NCBI RefSeq assembly: GCF_009671245.1
Contig: NZ_VTFS01000004.1
Coordinates: 124,001 to 188,000, forward strand
Direction of reading: 5' to 3'
From: Marinicella rhabdoformis
GTDB lineage: Bacteria > Pseudomonadota > Gammaproteobacteria > Xanthomonadales > Marinicellaceae
Length of the DNA stretch: 64,000 nucleotides
Part shown: positions 51,571 to 60,448 of the stretch, piece by piece
Layout of the letters: the number at the start of each line of letters is the position of its first letter
Position numbering within the stretch: the stretch's first letter is position 1
The notes under the pieces: generated by a model
Database searches by the model: none
Told to the model about the DNA's origin: nothing
What the model saw: only the letters and a program-made list of their open reading frames with translations
Translations under genes and position numbers: made by a program

Positions 51571-52476
51571 ATGACAGCCATCAGACAAGACAAACCGGCA
51601 ACGGCATTTTTGATTGATGCCAGCATATTTGTTTTTCGAAGTTATTATTCGATGTCTGATGAGTTTACTGATGTCAATGGACAATCGGTCAATGCCGTTT
51701 ATGGTTTTGGCCGATTTTTGGCCCGGTTTTTAGCACAAACTCAGGCCCGACATATCGCTTGTGCATTTGACGAGTCTTTGACTACATCTTTTCGCAATGA
51801 GATATACCCACCCTATAAAGCCAATAGGGAGCCGGCGCCCGATGATTTAAAGCGTCAGTTCAAAGATTGTAAGCAATTGGCCAAAAACTTGGGCATCGCC
51901 ACTTTTGGAGATGACCATTATGAAGCGGATGATTTGATTGGGACTTTACATGCTCGCCACTCAAACAAAGGCCTGAATGTTTGTGTTGTCAGTGCTGATA
52001 AAGATTTGGCTCAATTGGTCAGACCCACAGACTGGTGGTGGGATTATGGAAAAAGTAAGCCGCTCGGTTTTCGTGCCCTTACCGATAAATTTGGTGTTAG
52101 ACCCGATCAAATTGTTGACTATTTGGCCTTAGCTGGCGATTCAGTTGACAACATCCCTGGGGTCAAAGGTGTTGGCCCAAAAACGGCAGCACATTTACTT
52201 CAACACTTTGGTGACTTAGACAGTATCATCGCTCGTCATCAAGAAATTGCCTATTTGAGCTTCAGGGGCGCCAAGTCATGTGCCTTAAAAATCAAACAAC
52301 AAATTGATCAAGCCAGGTTATCAAAACAATTGACACAAATTGTCCTTGATGCCCCCATGCCGAATGATGATATAATAAAAAAACAAGGCAATGAACAGGC
52401 ATTGATGGCATTTTTCAATCAGATGAATTTTGGACCCTTGATGCGAAGACAATTAACTGAAGCAGCCAAGCTATGA
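51571..52476 (+). CDS. Stand-alone 5'-3' exonuclease (Xni/PolI-N-like)
   Basis: A 301-aa flap-endonuclease-fold protein. Motifs are FLIDASIFVFRSYY, ACAFDESLTTSFRNEIYPPYKANR, the acidic cluster DDHYEADDLIG, VSADKDLAQLV, and the H3TH segment LAGDSVDNIPGVKGVGPKTA. It corresponds to the N-terminal nuclease of DNA polymerase I or to ExoIX/Xni. It is sandwiched between sat-cysC (1 bp) and the PilR-like regulator (4-nt overlap), so it lies in one operon with them. Confidence 0.88.
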   Translation: MTAIRQDKPATAFLIDASIFVFRSYYSMSDEFTDVNGQSVNAVYGFGRFLARFLAQTQARHIACAFDESLTTSFRNEIYPPYKANREPAPDDLKRQFKDCKQLAKNLGIATFGDDHYEADDLIGTLHARHSNKGLNVCVVSADKDLAQLVRPTDWWWDYGKSKPLGFRALTDKFGVRPDQIVDYLALAGDSVDNIPGVKGVGPKTAAHLLQHFGDLDSIIARHQEIAYLSFRGAKSCALKIKQQIDQARLSKQLTQIVLDAPMPNDDIIKKQGNEQALMAFFNQMNFGPLMRRQLTEAAKL

Positions 52477-53714
52477 CACAAGAACAAAAGCGCATCCTGA
52501 TTGTTGATGACGAACCAGACATTCTACAATTACTTGAAATCTCATTGAGCCGCATGGGCCTGTCTGTTCACAAAGCAGAAAGTGTGGGTTCAGCTAAATA
52601 CCTTTTAGAAAAAACGACTTTCCACCTGTGTTTGTCAGATTTTAAATTGCCAGATGGCACGGGTATTGAGTTGGTTGAATACATAGCAGAAAAGTACCCG
52701 GCCACTCCAGTTGCTGTCATCACTGCTTTTGGCACCATCAACCACGCCGTAGAAGCGCTAAAAAAAGGGGCATTTGATTTCATTACCAAACCCATCAGTC
52801 TTGATACTTTGAGACAACTGGTCATCAATGGATTAAAACAAACTGATGCCCAAAATGCAGAACAATCATTTAAGCCTCAATTATTCAGCTCTAAAACAAA
52901 CTATTTCCAAGAAATAAACCGTAATATCAGCGCCTTTGCCAATACACAAGCGCCTGTTTTGATTTATGGTGAGGCCGGTACTTGGAAAGAAAAAATTGCT
53001 TCTTTAATCCATGCCAATAGTAAATTAAGAGAAGCGGCATTCAAAGTCATTGATTGCAGTGATGAAAACGCTGAATTGGTATTAGCAGAAGCTGGCACCA
53101 CTTATTTTAAAAACATAGAGCACCTGCACAATGGTCGTCAATCATCATTGGTTGAAAATATTAAGCTCAAGAATGACAATCAACGCATCATTGCTGGTAC
53201 TTGTTGGAGTGAAGAAGAGTTTAAAAACTCTCAAGCCATCAAAAAATCCATGATACGCCACTTAACCGTGGGAGAAATCACAACCAAACCATTGTTGAGA
53301 AGGAAAAACGACCTGCTGGAGTTAAGCAAAGAAGTCCTCGATCAATTGGCACAAGCGTGGAACAAACTGCCATGCAAAATTCATCCAGCTGCCATGGCTA
53401 AATTAAAGCAATATGACTTCCCAGGAAACATCAAAGAGCTGGATCACATTTTGTCTAAAGCGGCTGTCAATTGCCAAAACCAATTGATTCGTGAAGAGGA
53501 CATAGACCTGTCTGGAACTGGATATAAACCGAGCATTACTAAGGAACATAACCTAGATCAGTACATTGAAGAAATAGAAGTTCGTGAAATCACCAATGCA
53601 TTGGCAAAAACCAAAAACAACAAAACAAAAGCCGCAGAACTCTTAGGCATCAGCTTTCGCGCCTTGCGTTATAAAATCAAAAAATTAGAAATAGATAAAT
53701 CTGAAGAAGACTGA
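52473..53714 (+). CDS. PilR-like response regulator with degenerate AAA+ domain
   Basis: A 413-aa NtrC-family protein. The receiver (1-122) is normal, with D12/D13, phospho-acceptor D56, T84 and K106, and reads like PilR. The AAA+ region (140-350) is eroded. The Walker A position is GEAGTWKE (166-173, usual GESGTGKE). The Walker B position is TTYFKNIEH (209-217, K-N for D-E), and there is no GAFTGA sigma-54 loop. The Fis-type HTH (385-405: TKAAELLGISFRALRYKIKKL) is intact. DNA binding is likely but sigma-54 activation is not. No PilS sensor is adjacent. Confidence 0.82.
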   Translation: MTQEQKRILIVDDEPDILQLLEISLSRMGLSVHKAESVGSAKYLLEKTTFHLCLSDFKLPDGTGIELVEYIAEKYPATPVAVITAFGTINHAVEALKKGAFDFITKPISLDTLRQLVINGLKQTDAQNAEQSFKPQLFSSKTNYFQEINRNISAFANTQAPVLIYGEAGTWKEKIASLIHANSKLREAAFKVIDCSDENAELVLAEAGTTYFKNIEHLHNGRQSSLVENIKLKNDNQRIIAGTCWSEEEFKNSQAIKKSMIRHLTVGEITTKPLLRRKNDLLELSKEVLDQLAQAWNKLPCKIHPAAMAKLKQYDFPGNIKELDHILSKAAVNCQNQLIREEDIDLSGTGYKPSITKEHNLDQYIEEIEVREITNALAKTKNNKTKAAELLGISFRALRYKIKKLEIDKSEED

Positions 53715-53779
53715 TTGATTGGCTTTGAGCTATCAGTAAGTAAGCGCACAGTAAAAAGTACAAAGGAAATAAAGCCAAG

Positions 53780-53796
53780 ACACCATTGAATGGTGT
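53780..53796. terminator. Small hairpin between pilR-like and HNH genes
   Basis: ACACCA / TGGTGT around a 5-nt loop, between convergent genes. It has no proper T-run, so it is weak as a terminator. Confidence 0.35.
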
Positions 53797-53829
53797 AAAA
53801 AAGATGCTAGATGGAAGGTTAAATTTTAA

Positions 53830-54444
53830 CTAATCCATAAATCGATTCCTGAAAGGTGATTGACGCGGAAAATGATTCATCAAAAAATGCATCTGATCTG
53901 CAATGATGTGCTTGCCTTGAAGGTAAATATATTCTGCATAATTTGGGGCGAAAGGAATCGCCAATAATTTCATGTTGGCTTGCAAAGGCGTTCTGTCTGC
54001 TTTGTGGTTGTTACACCGTTTACAAGAAGTAACCACATTTTCCCAAACATCTTTTCCGCCTTGTGAAACAGGCGTCACATGGTCACGCGAAAGCTGCTTG
54101 TATTGATGGACTTGGCCACAATACAAACACAGGTTCTGATCACGCTTAAACAAGGTTGGGTTGTTTAAAGGTGGAACATAGCCTTGAAGTTTCTTGTGAA
54201 AGTGGTGGTTTTTCCCTTTGGTGCCAATAATGGCAGGGATGTCTAAAATGCTTTGCTTGCCTGATAAGGCATTGATTCCGCCGTGAAGTCGTGTGAGTGT
54301 GGTGCCAAATGCGTATTGCACCATGTCTAAAGATATGAGCTTGGCGACTTGCTCTTGATTCAGCCACTCAAGTGGCATGCCCGTAGCATCAGTTCTGAGG
54401 GTTTGATGCGCACCCTGGTTTTTGCTAAAGATTGTTTTCTCCAT
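53830..54444 (-). CDS. HNH endonuclease domain protein
   Basis: A 204-aa protein whose middle (about 100-150) is an HNH domain: the CLYCGQ and CKRCNN cysteine pairs that bind structural zinc, with SRDHVTPVSQGGKDVWENVV between them. The N-terminal 95 residues match the extension often found in stand-alone HNH proteins of this size. No phage, restriction methylase or intein genes lie nearby, so it seems a resident chromosomal HNH protein of unknown role. Confidence 0.85.
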   Translation of the reverse strand: MEKTIFSKNQGAHQTLRTDATGMPLEWLNQEQVAKLISLDMVQYAFGTTLTRLHGGINALSGKQSILDIPAIIGTKGKNHHFHKKLQGYVPPLNNPTLFKRDQNLCLYCGQVHQYKQLSRDHVTPVSQGGKDVWENVVTSCKRCNNHKADRTPLQANMKLLAIPFAPNYAEYIYLQGKHIIADQMHFLMNHFPRQSPFRNRFMD

Positions 54445-54547
54445 AGGTGGTTTATATAATTAGAAACCACCTTTGGATGAATTGCAAGTTATTGCCACAA
54501 AATTCACACACTTGTCATTTTGCATGACTTAATAACTTCAATGAACA

Positions 54548-55876
54548 TCAACCAACTAACATGCCTGCCATGGTGGCTGAAAACAAAGATGCCAAAGTAC
54601 CACCAATCAAAGCCTTCATTCCAAATTTTGACAACACTTTTCTTTGACCGGGTGCCAATGAACCAATACCACCCACTTGAATACCAATAGAAGCAAAATT
54701 AGCAAAGCCACACAGCATATAAGTGGCCATCAAAATAGACTTCTCATAAGTCAAGTGAACAGCAGCGGCCGCATCTTTCATGCCCGCTAAATTTTCATAA
54801 CCAACAAATTCAGAGGCTATGATTTTTACACCCAATAATTGACCTAATAGGGTGATGTCCTCTGTCGCCACACCAATCAACCACATCAATGGTGCAAACA
54901 AATAACCCAACAAAAACTCCAATGACAAAGCTTGATAAGCCGTATTGTTAGCAATCCATTGATTAATTGACAATAAATCTCCAACTGCTGAAAGGCCAAA
55001 GTTCATCATCGCTAAAAATGCAAAAAACACCAATAGCATGGCACCCACATTCATCGCCAACTTCAGACCTTCAGTGGTACCATTGGCCAATGCATCTAAG
55101 AAATTCGACCCCACTTCTTCATGAGAGATTTCGACATTAGAATTGATTTCTTCAGTCTGTGGGTACAACATTTTCGCCACCACAATGGCACCAGGAGCAG
55201 CCATCACAGATGCGGCCAATAAATGCTTGGCGTAAAACAATTGTAGCGCTTTATCTTCACCACCAAGAAAGCCAACATAGGCAGCTAAAACGCCACCTGC
55301 GACTGTTGCCATACCACCAATCATGACCAAAAGAATTTCTGACTTGTTCATTTTCTCAAGGTATTTTTTGATCATCAATGGCGCTTCTGTTTGGCCCAAA
55401 AAGATGTTGCCTGCAACTGACAAACTTTCAGCACCTGAGATTTTCAATGCTTTGGTTAATAACCACGCCAATCCTTTAACGATTTTCTGAATGATGCCCA
55501 TATAGAATAGCACCGAGGTCAAAGCCGAGAAGAAAATAATGGTCGGCAAGATCATCACGGCAAAGTTAATCAATGGTGATTCAATTTCCCCGCTTCCAAA
55601 TGATCGGAATAAAAAGTTTGTACCTTCTTTGGTGAAATCCATGATATGAATAAAAAATGCGCCCACAGCTTTAAAAATAGATTCAACAAATGGCACATAT
55701 AATACGCCAATGGCCAAAACCACTTGGATGGATAAACCCACACCAACCACTTTCCAATTGATGTCTTTTCGGTTGCTACTGAATGCGTAGGCCAATGCCA
55801 ACAATGTCAGCATGCCGATGCCGCCACGTAACAACGATTCCAATGAAAAACCCGCTGATGGGATGATTTCTGTCAT
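54548..55876 (-). CDS. NupC/CNT-family concentrative nucleoside transporter
   Basis: A 442-aa polytopic permease. The start at 55876 is set by AAGGAG 7 nt upstream. CNT signatures include GNIFLGQTEAPLMIKKYL, the NFASIGIQVGGIGSLAPGQRKVLSKFGMKALIGGTLAS ending, and the helical hairpins in ATEDITLLGQLLG. These transporters import nucleosides with a sodium or proton gradient across the inner membrane. It is monocistronic in appearance. Confidence 0.93.
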   Translation of the reverse strand: MTEIIPSAGFSLESLLRGGIGMLTLLALAYAFSSNRKDINWKVVGVGLSIQVVLAIGVLYVPFVESIFKAVGAFFIHIMDFTKEGTNFLFRSFGSGEIESPLINFAVMILPTIIFFSALTSVLFYMGIIQKIVKGLAWLLTKALKISGAESLSVAGNIFLGQTEAPLMIKKYLEKMNKSEILLVMIGGMATVAGGVLAAYVGFLGGEDKALQLFYAKHLLAASVMAAPGAIVVAKMLYPQTEEINSNVEISHEEVGSNFLDALANGTTEGLKLAMNVGAMLLVFFAFLAMMNFGLSAVGDLLSINQWIANNTAYQALSLEFLLGYLFAPLMWLIGVATEDITLLGQLLGVKIIASEFVGYENLAGMKDAAAAVHLTYEKSILMATYMLCGFANFASIGIQVGGIGSLAPGQRKVLSKFGMKALIGGTLASLFSATMAGMLVG

Positions 55877-55956
55877 GGTTTGCTCCTTAATATGGACACT
55901 TTTAATCCCCAGAGTGAGTGACACGGTGTTCTGGGGCTGTCAAAATAACCGACAGA

Positions 55957-57039
55957 TTATAAACCACCTGTCAAGGGTTTTGGGGTTTCACATGTGATAC
56001 GTCTATCTGACAGGCGTACCCGCATCGCCTGAGTTGCAAAACACCGATTATCTGCATCAACCACCAAAGCCTCTGCAATCCCCATTTGCTCCGCCACCAG
56101 ATGCCATTTTTTTCCCGCCACAACCAAGGCTGTGGCTGCTGCATCTGCCAACATGCCATCTTTTGCAATCACGGTTGCAGAAACAATTTCTGAAACGGGA
56201 TAATAAGTCAGAGGGTCAATGATGTGGGCATAACGCTTACCGTCGAATGCCTTATAGCGCTGATAATTTCCAGAGGTAAAAATGGCCTCATTTTCGTTCA
56301 CTTTAATCAGGGCAAGTGGCTGCCAATTTTTTGGAGACTGAATCGCAATGGTCCAAGGGGTTTCACCTTTTTGACCCAATGCTCGTAAGTCACCACCAGC
56401 ATTGATGATGGCGTGCTGTATGCCGTGTTGTTGCAATATTTCAACAGCCACATCAACTGCGTATCCTTTTGCAATGCCACCCAAATCAAACCAAACATTG
56501 GGATTTCCACTAGATATTTCATTGTCGCTCCAATGAATGTCACTGACTTGTGGTGCAGACTCAAGTAAAGAATTTATCGACTCAAGAGTAGGTGGCGGTG
56601 TTGTGATTGGGTACTCATCATTGTGAAATCCCCACAAATTTATCACCGCTCCCATCAAAGGATTAAAATGGCCTTGTGACAATTGACTGAATTTGAGGCT
56701 ACTTTTAAGTACTTTAGATTCTTCTACAGTCAATTTAACTGCCTGTCCACCTTGCAATTGTTTATTAATGGACTGTAGGCGCCCAGGTTTCCAAGCATGC
56801 CACTGTGTGTGCATTTCGTTGAACCGTTCACTGATGACCGACACAGCTTCAGAGGCCCGCGCCTCATCATCTGACCATATCACCACATCTATCACCGTTC
56901 CAAAAACGAACAGTTGCCGCTTATTGGTCAAGTCATCCTGTGGCTGACATGCTGCCAGCATGATAAATATCAAAATAATTGCTGCTTTTTTTGTAATCGT
57001 GTTGATAATCGTTCTCAATAGCATTAGAATTCGCGCCAT
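55957..57039 (-). CDS. apbE: FAD:protein FMN transferase ApbE
   Basis: An ApbE lipoprotein of about 360 aa. A signal segment ends LIFIMLAACQPQ. Family motifs are FGTVIDVV, GHFNPLMGAVINLWGFH, WFDLGGIAKGYAVDVAVEIL, INAGGDLRALG and the C-terminal AAATALVVAGKKW. It attaches FMN to a threonine in target proteins on the periplasmic side; the FMN-binding protein encoded divergently at 58.3 kb carries such a site. I use the ATG at 57039; ATG 57024 and a TTG at 57048 are alternatives. Its first codons overlap the promoter and Fur box of the divergent operon. Confidence 0.92.
   Translation of the reverse strand: MARILMLLRTIINTITKKAAIILIFIMLAACQPQDDLTNKRQLFVFGTVIDVVIWSDDEARASEAVSVISERFNEMHTQWHAWKPGRLQSINKQLQGGQAVKLTVEESKVLKSSLKFSQLSQGHFNPLMGAVINLWGFHNDEYPITTPPPTLESINSLLESAPQVSDIHWSDNEISSGNPNVWFDLGGIAKGYAVDVAVEILQQHGIQHAIINAGGDLRALGQKGETPWTIAIQSPKNWQPLALIKVNENEAIFTSGNYQRYKAFDGKRYAHIIDPLTYYPVSEIVSATVIAKDGMLADAAATALVVAGKKWHLVAEQMGIAEALVVDADNRCFATQAMRVRLSDRRITCETPKPLTGGL
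57002..57030 (+). promoter_or_regulatory. Promoter with Fur box for porin-FMN-PepSY operon
   Basis: TTGATA (57002-57007) and TAGAAT (57025-57030) with a 17-bp spacer form a good sigma-70 promoter. A 7-1-7 Fur-box-like sequence TGATAAT-C-GTTCTCA covers 57003-57017, over the -35 element. Iron-dependent repression is predicted. Confidence 0.65.
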
Positions 57040-57063
57040 CTTAACCAATTTAACGATAATCTA

Positions 57064-58281
57064 ATGAAAAAAATCAGTATTTTAGCATTAACCATGTGTT
57101 CAGCGATGGCTTCAGCCGCTGAGAAAACACCCAGTATGGAAGACATGTGGAAAATCATACAAGAACAACAAAAAACCATCGAAGCATTACAAAACAAATT
57201 AAATGTTCAAGAAACAGAGATTGCTGATACCACCAAGAAAGTTCAAGCCCAAGTGGTTGCACAAGAAGAAGCTTTGGCTGTCGTATCTGACGCCATAGAA
57301 GACACTGTGGCAGTAGAATCAAAAACCAAAATTGGTGGTTACGGCGAGCTACATTACAACAACTTAGACTCGGGTGAAGACATCGACTTTCACCGTTTTG
57401 TGATGTTTTTTGGTCATGATTTCAATGAAAAAACACGCTTCTTTTCTGAATTTGAGTTAGAGCATGCATTGGCAGGCGATGGCAAACCAGGTGAAGTAGA
57501 ATTAGAGCAGGCTTACATTGAGCACATGTTCAACGACACAACCAAAGCCACATTTGGTGTCAGCTTGGTGCCGGTTGGTATTTTGAACGAGACCCATGAA
57601 CCCAATACCTTTTATGGTGTAGAGCGAAATGCCGTTGAAAAGAACATCATTCCATCTACATGGTGGGAAGCCGGTGTTGGCATGAACAAACAAGTGAATG
57701 ACAAACTGGGCTTTGATTTGTTTTTATCAAGTGGATTGAACACGCCTGTTGATGGCAGTAAAGCGTTCATTATACGAAGCGGCCGTCAGAAAGTGGCGGA
57801 AGCAAAAGCATCAGATTTGGCTTATACCGCTCGTGTGCGATTTAACCCGTTCAAAGGTTTACAATTGGCAGCCACTTACCAGCACCAAACAGATTTAACC
57901 CAAGGCGCTATGGACGTAGCGGCTGATTTGTTTGAAGCCAATTTACAATACAACATCGGTGGTTTTGGTTTGCGCGCTTTGTATGCTGAGTGGAACCTAG
58001 ATGACAATGTGGCCGCAGTCAATGCAGCTCGTGAAGAACAATCTGGTTTTTATATAGAGCCTTCTTACCGTTTTGGTAACAGTGATCAGTTTGGTGTATT
58101 TGCCCGTTATTCGGTTTACAATAACAACGCCGCTGATGCCAGCAGCAAAGACAAAAAACAAACAGACATCGGTATGAACTTTTGGCTAACTCCACAAACC
58201 GTATTTAAAATTGATTACCAAGATCAAAAAGACGGCGCTTCAAACGATGGATTTAATTTAGGTGTAGGATACTCGTTCTGA
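57064..58281 (+). CDS. Outer-membrane porin-like beta-barrel protein
   Basis: A 405-aa outer-membrane protein with a signal peptide (about 1-19), an N-terminal coiled coil (about 25-75) that could span to peptidoglycan, and a beta-barrel ending in phenylalanine (VGYSF). Barrel segments are rich in aromatic alternation (GGYGELHYNNL, FGHDFNEKTRFFSEFELEHA, YRFGNSDQFGVFARY). It resembles OprO/P-like porins annotated for phosphate or iron-related uptake. It is the first gene of an operon with the FMN-binding and PepSY genes. The predicted Fur box suggests an iron-related role. Confidence 0.82.
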   Translation: MKKISILALTMCSAMASAAEKTPSMEDMWKIIQEQQKTIEALQNKLNVQETEIADTTKKVQAQVVAQEEALAVVSDAIEDTVAVESKTKIGGYGELHYNNLDSGEDIDFHRFVMFFGHDFNEKTRFFSEFELEHALAGDGKPGEVELEQAYIEHMFNDTTKATFGVSLVPVGILNETHEPNTFYGVERNAVEKNIIPSTWWEAGVGMNKQVNDKLGFDLFLSSGLNTPVDGSKAFIIRSGRQKVAEAKASDLAYTARVRFNPFKGLQLAATYQHQTDLTQGAMDVAADLFEANLQYNIGGFGLRALYAEWNLDDNVAAVNAAREEQSGFYIEPSYRFGNSDQFGVFARYSVYNNNAADASSKDKKQTDIGMNFWLTPQTVFKIDYQDQKDGASNDGFNLGVGYSF

Positions 58282-58814
58282 TAAAGCAAATAGCACATTT
58301 CATTTTCATCAGCCTGTTGTTACTCAATGTTTCAACAGGTTGGTGCTATTCAGATGAAGAAAAAAATACCATTAAACAGTTCATCTCCGATCAGTTCAAT
58401 GGCAATGCCCCTAAACCCAAACGCCTTTGGGTTAAAGCTGAATTGAAATCCCAAATTCAAAAAATCCTCAGCAGACCAATCAAGCAACTCAGCTACCGCT
58501 ATTGGCATGTTGATAACAAAAGCATCTGGATTCTTGACGAGATCGGTAAAGAGCGCGATATCACTACCGCCGTCATCATCAAAGGTCAACAAATAGAACA
58601 AGTCAAAGTCCTGGTCTATCGAGAATCTCGTGGCGGAGAGGTTCAAGTGCCTTGGTTCACACAACAATTTGTCGGCGCCAGTCCTGATGACAATTGGCAG
58701 AAAAAAATCGACAGCATTTCAGGTGCCACCTTGTCGGTTAATGCGATGAAAAAGCAAGCAGAACTGGCCCTTTTTTTACAAAAACAAATCTCACAGTCTA
58801 AGGATAAACCCTGA
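58278..58814 (+). CDS. Secreted FMN-binding domain protein, probable ApbE target
   Basis: The mature domain (about 160 aa) ends with KKIDSISGATLSV, matching the DxxSGAT site where ApbE links FMN to threonine. No ATG, GTG or TTG gives a complete signal peptide. A TTG at 58317 yields a truncated one. Extending the frame to a CTG at 58278 gives IKQIAHFIFISLLLL, a normal signal, with AGGA 8 nt upstream and overlap with the porin stop. I therefore propose CTG 58278 as the start. The protein should lie in the periplasm and feed or take electrons with the PepSY protein. Confidence 0.75.
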   Translation: MIKQIAHFIFISLLLLNVSTGWCYSDEEKNTIKQFISDQFNGNAPKPKRLWVKAELKSQIQKILSRPIKQLSYRYWHVDNKSIWILDEIGKERDITTAVIIKGQQIEQVKVLVYRESRGGEVQVPWFTQQFVGASPDDNWQKKIDSISGATLSVNAMKKQAELALFLQKQISQSKDKP

Positions 58815-59545
58815 TGCGCTTACGCCAATTCTTACGCAAAATTCACCGATGGGTAGGCTTGCTATCTGCCCTGTGGTTATTACAACTGGCGACGACTGGC
58901 TTGTTGTTACAACACGCCGATGATTTTGGCTTGTCTCATCGCTATGTCAGCAGTGCCACGGTTCTACAATGGTTTGATTACGGTAAAAACCAAACAGCAT
59001 GGGAAGTCAACGAGGAAAAACTATATCAAATTGATGACCAAATCATCATGAGTGAAAATAAAGCCGAATTGACCGCACAAATTATCTCTGTCGTAAAAGA
59101 CAATGAACAGTGGTTGGTGGCAACAAAAAACAGCATCACATGGCTCAACCCGCAAGCAGAAATTATCAATCAGATAGACGATTTTGATGGCCTACCTACA
59201 CCGATAAAAAACATCAATATTCTGAAAGGAAAGTTGAATGTCATGACTGAAAAAGGCAGCTTTTCACAAAATGAACAAGGTGAATTTTTACAACACATGT
59301 ATCCAGCCATTGAAAGTGAAACACCATCAAGACCACTGACATCTAAAGAATCCTCGGAAATCATACCCTTGGCTTTTGAAAACAAACTCAGTTATGACAA
59401 AGTCATATACGCCATCCACTCAGGACTCAAAGGCATACCACCCTTAAATACATTCTCAGCATTGGCTTTGATTTACTTGTCATTATCAGGCATCTATTTA
59501 TTTTTAAAGCCTTCATTCAGGCGTAAAAGGAAACACCCAAACTGA
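58814..59545 (+). CDS. PepSY-associated membrane protein
   Basis: A 243-aa protein with an N-terminal helix following RKIHRWVGLLSALWLLQLATTGLLL, a periplasmic domain (about 40-205) and a second C-terminal helix (about 212-232) preceded by AIHSGLKGI, ending in a basic tail. This is the PepSY_TM layout cut to two helices; the HRW and IHSG histidines could bind heme across the membrane. The start overlaps the FMN-binding gene stop by one base. It likely carries electrons to the flavinylated protein, possibly for ferric reduction. Confidence 0.78.
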   Translation: MRLRQFLRKIHRWVGLLSALWLLQLATTGLLLQHADDFGLSHRYVSSATVLQWFDYGKNQTAWEVNEEKLYQIDDQIIMSENKAELTAQIISVVKDNEQWLVATKNSITWLNPQAEIINQIDDFDGLPTPIKNINILKGKLNVMTEKGSFSQNEQGEFLQHMYPAIESETPSRPLTSKESSEIIPLAFENKLSYDKVIYAIHSGLKGIPPLNTFSALALIYLSLSGIYLFLKPSFRRKRKHPN

Positions 59546-59610
59546 CTTTTGGCATGCGATATTTATTGGTGATCATGGCATGATAATTAGACTCAATAAG
59601 CGAGTTAATT

Positions 59611-59796
59611 ATGTGGTTTTTTATTCAAGATATTTTTATGGTCAAAGACCCTTCCATTGGACGGGCTTTGGTTGAAGCCAATAGGTTCAACAAACAAAAA
59701 GTAAAATACAACGTTTCCAGATTGACCAGGCGTCGAAACAGAAGAATCAAATTCAAAACCCACAACAGTACACAGCTAAAAACAAAAGTTAAATAA
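59611..59796 (+). CDS. Possible small basic protein
   Basis: A 61-aa frame with a strongly basic second half (SRLTRRRNRRIKFK). A weak GCGAG precedes the ATG. It matches nothing I recognise. It could be a genuine small protein or chance. Confidence 0.35.
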   Translation: MWFFIQDIFMVKDPSIGRALVEANRFNKQKVKYNVSRLTRRRNRRIKFKTHNSTQLKTKVK

Positions 59797-59822
59797 AGGC
59801 AGACATTTAAGGAATCTAACTC

Positions 59823-60266
59823 ATGAAAAAAATAAGCACCGTTTTACTTTTCATCGCCATCACTTCGTCTTGCTTCGTTGCAGGTTTGTTCGTGGGATTG
59901 GATCAAAAAGAAACCATGAAACAATCTTTTCGGAGTGCATTGCACCAAGCACAAACCCATTTGAAATCACTGCAATTACAGACTCAACCCGATAAAAGTG
60001 AGGCATTACTGGCCTTAACACAGCGATCACTGGAATTAAACTTACAATCTATGGTGCTTATGTATATGTCGGATTATGAAATTGATCAGCACAGCTTCCA
60101 GTCAGCACAAAAGCTGATTAAAGACATGAATGAATTTTCTGAACAGCAAAACATGACCTTGTTTTCAGATAAAAACCATTGGCGCTTCCCAGAAACAGTG
60201 GCATACATTCAGAATAATCTAGTAAACATCACAAATGGAGCACCTGCTGATAAGCGTGAAAAATAA
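59823..60266 (+). CDS. Exported or membrane-anchored hypothetical protein
   Basis: A 147-aa protein with an N-terminal hydrophobic segment (about 6-24, ending SSCFVAGLFVGL) that may act as a signal anchor or a weak lipoprotein signal. A helical, Gln-rich domain (about 30-135) follows. AAGGAATC upstream supports the ATG. No family recognised. About 180 bp without a gene separates it from the LysE gene. Confidence 0.6.
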   Translation: MKKISTVLLFIAITSSCFVAGLFVGLDQKETMKQSFRSALHQAQTHLKSLQLQTQPDKSEALLALTQRSLELNLQSMVLMYMSDYEIDQHSFQSAQKLIKDMNEFSEQQNMTLFSDKNHWRFPETVAYIQNNLVNITNGAPADKREK

Positions 60267-60448
60267 ATGTAAAGTAATCATTTTGGATGTAAATTTGTAA
60301 ACTCAGTCCAACCTGACAGTGTATACAAAAACGGGTGCCTGCCAGAATAGGCCATAACTCTTACACTTAATATATGCATCGCAATTTTTTTGAATACAGA
60401 TACAATAACGTTTTATTTTATTCCTCCAATTATTAGCTTGTAATTTCC

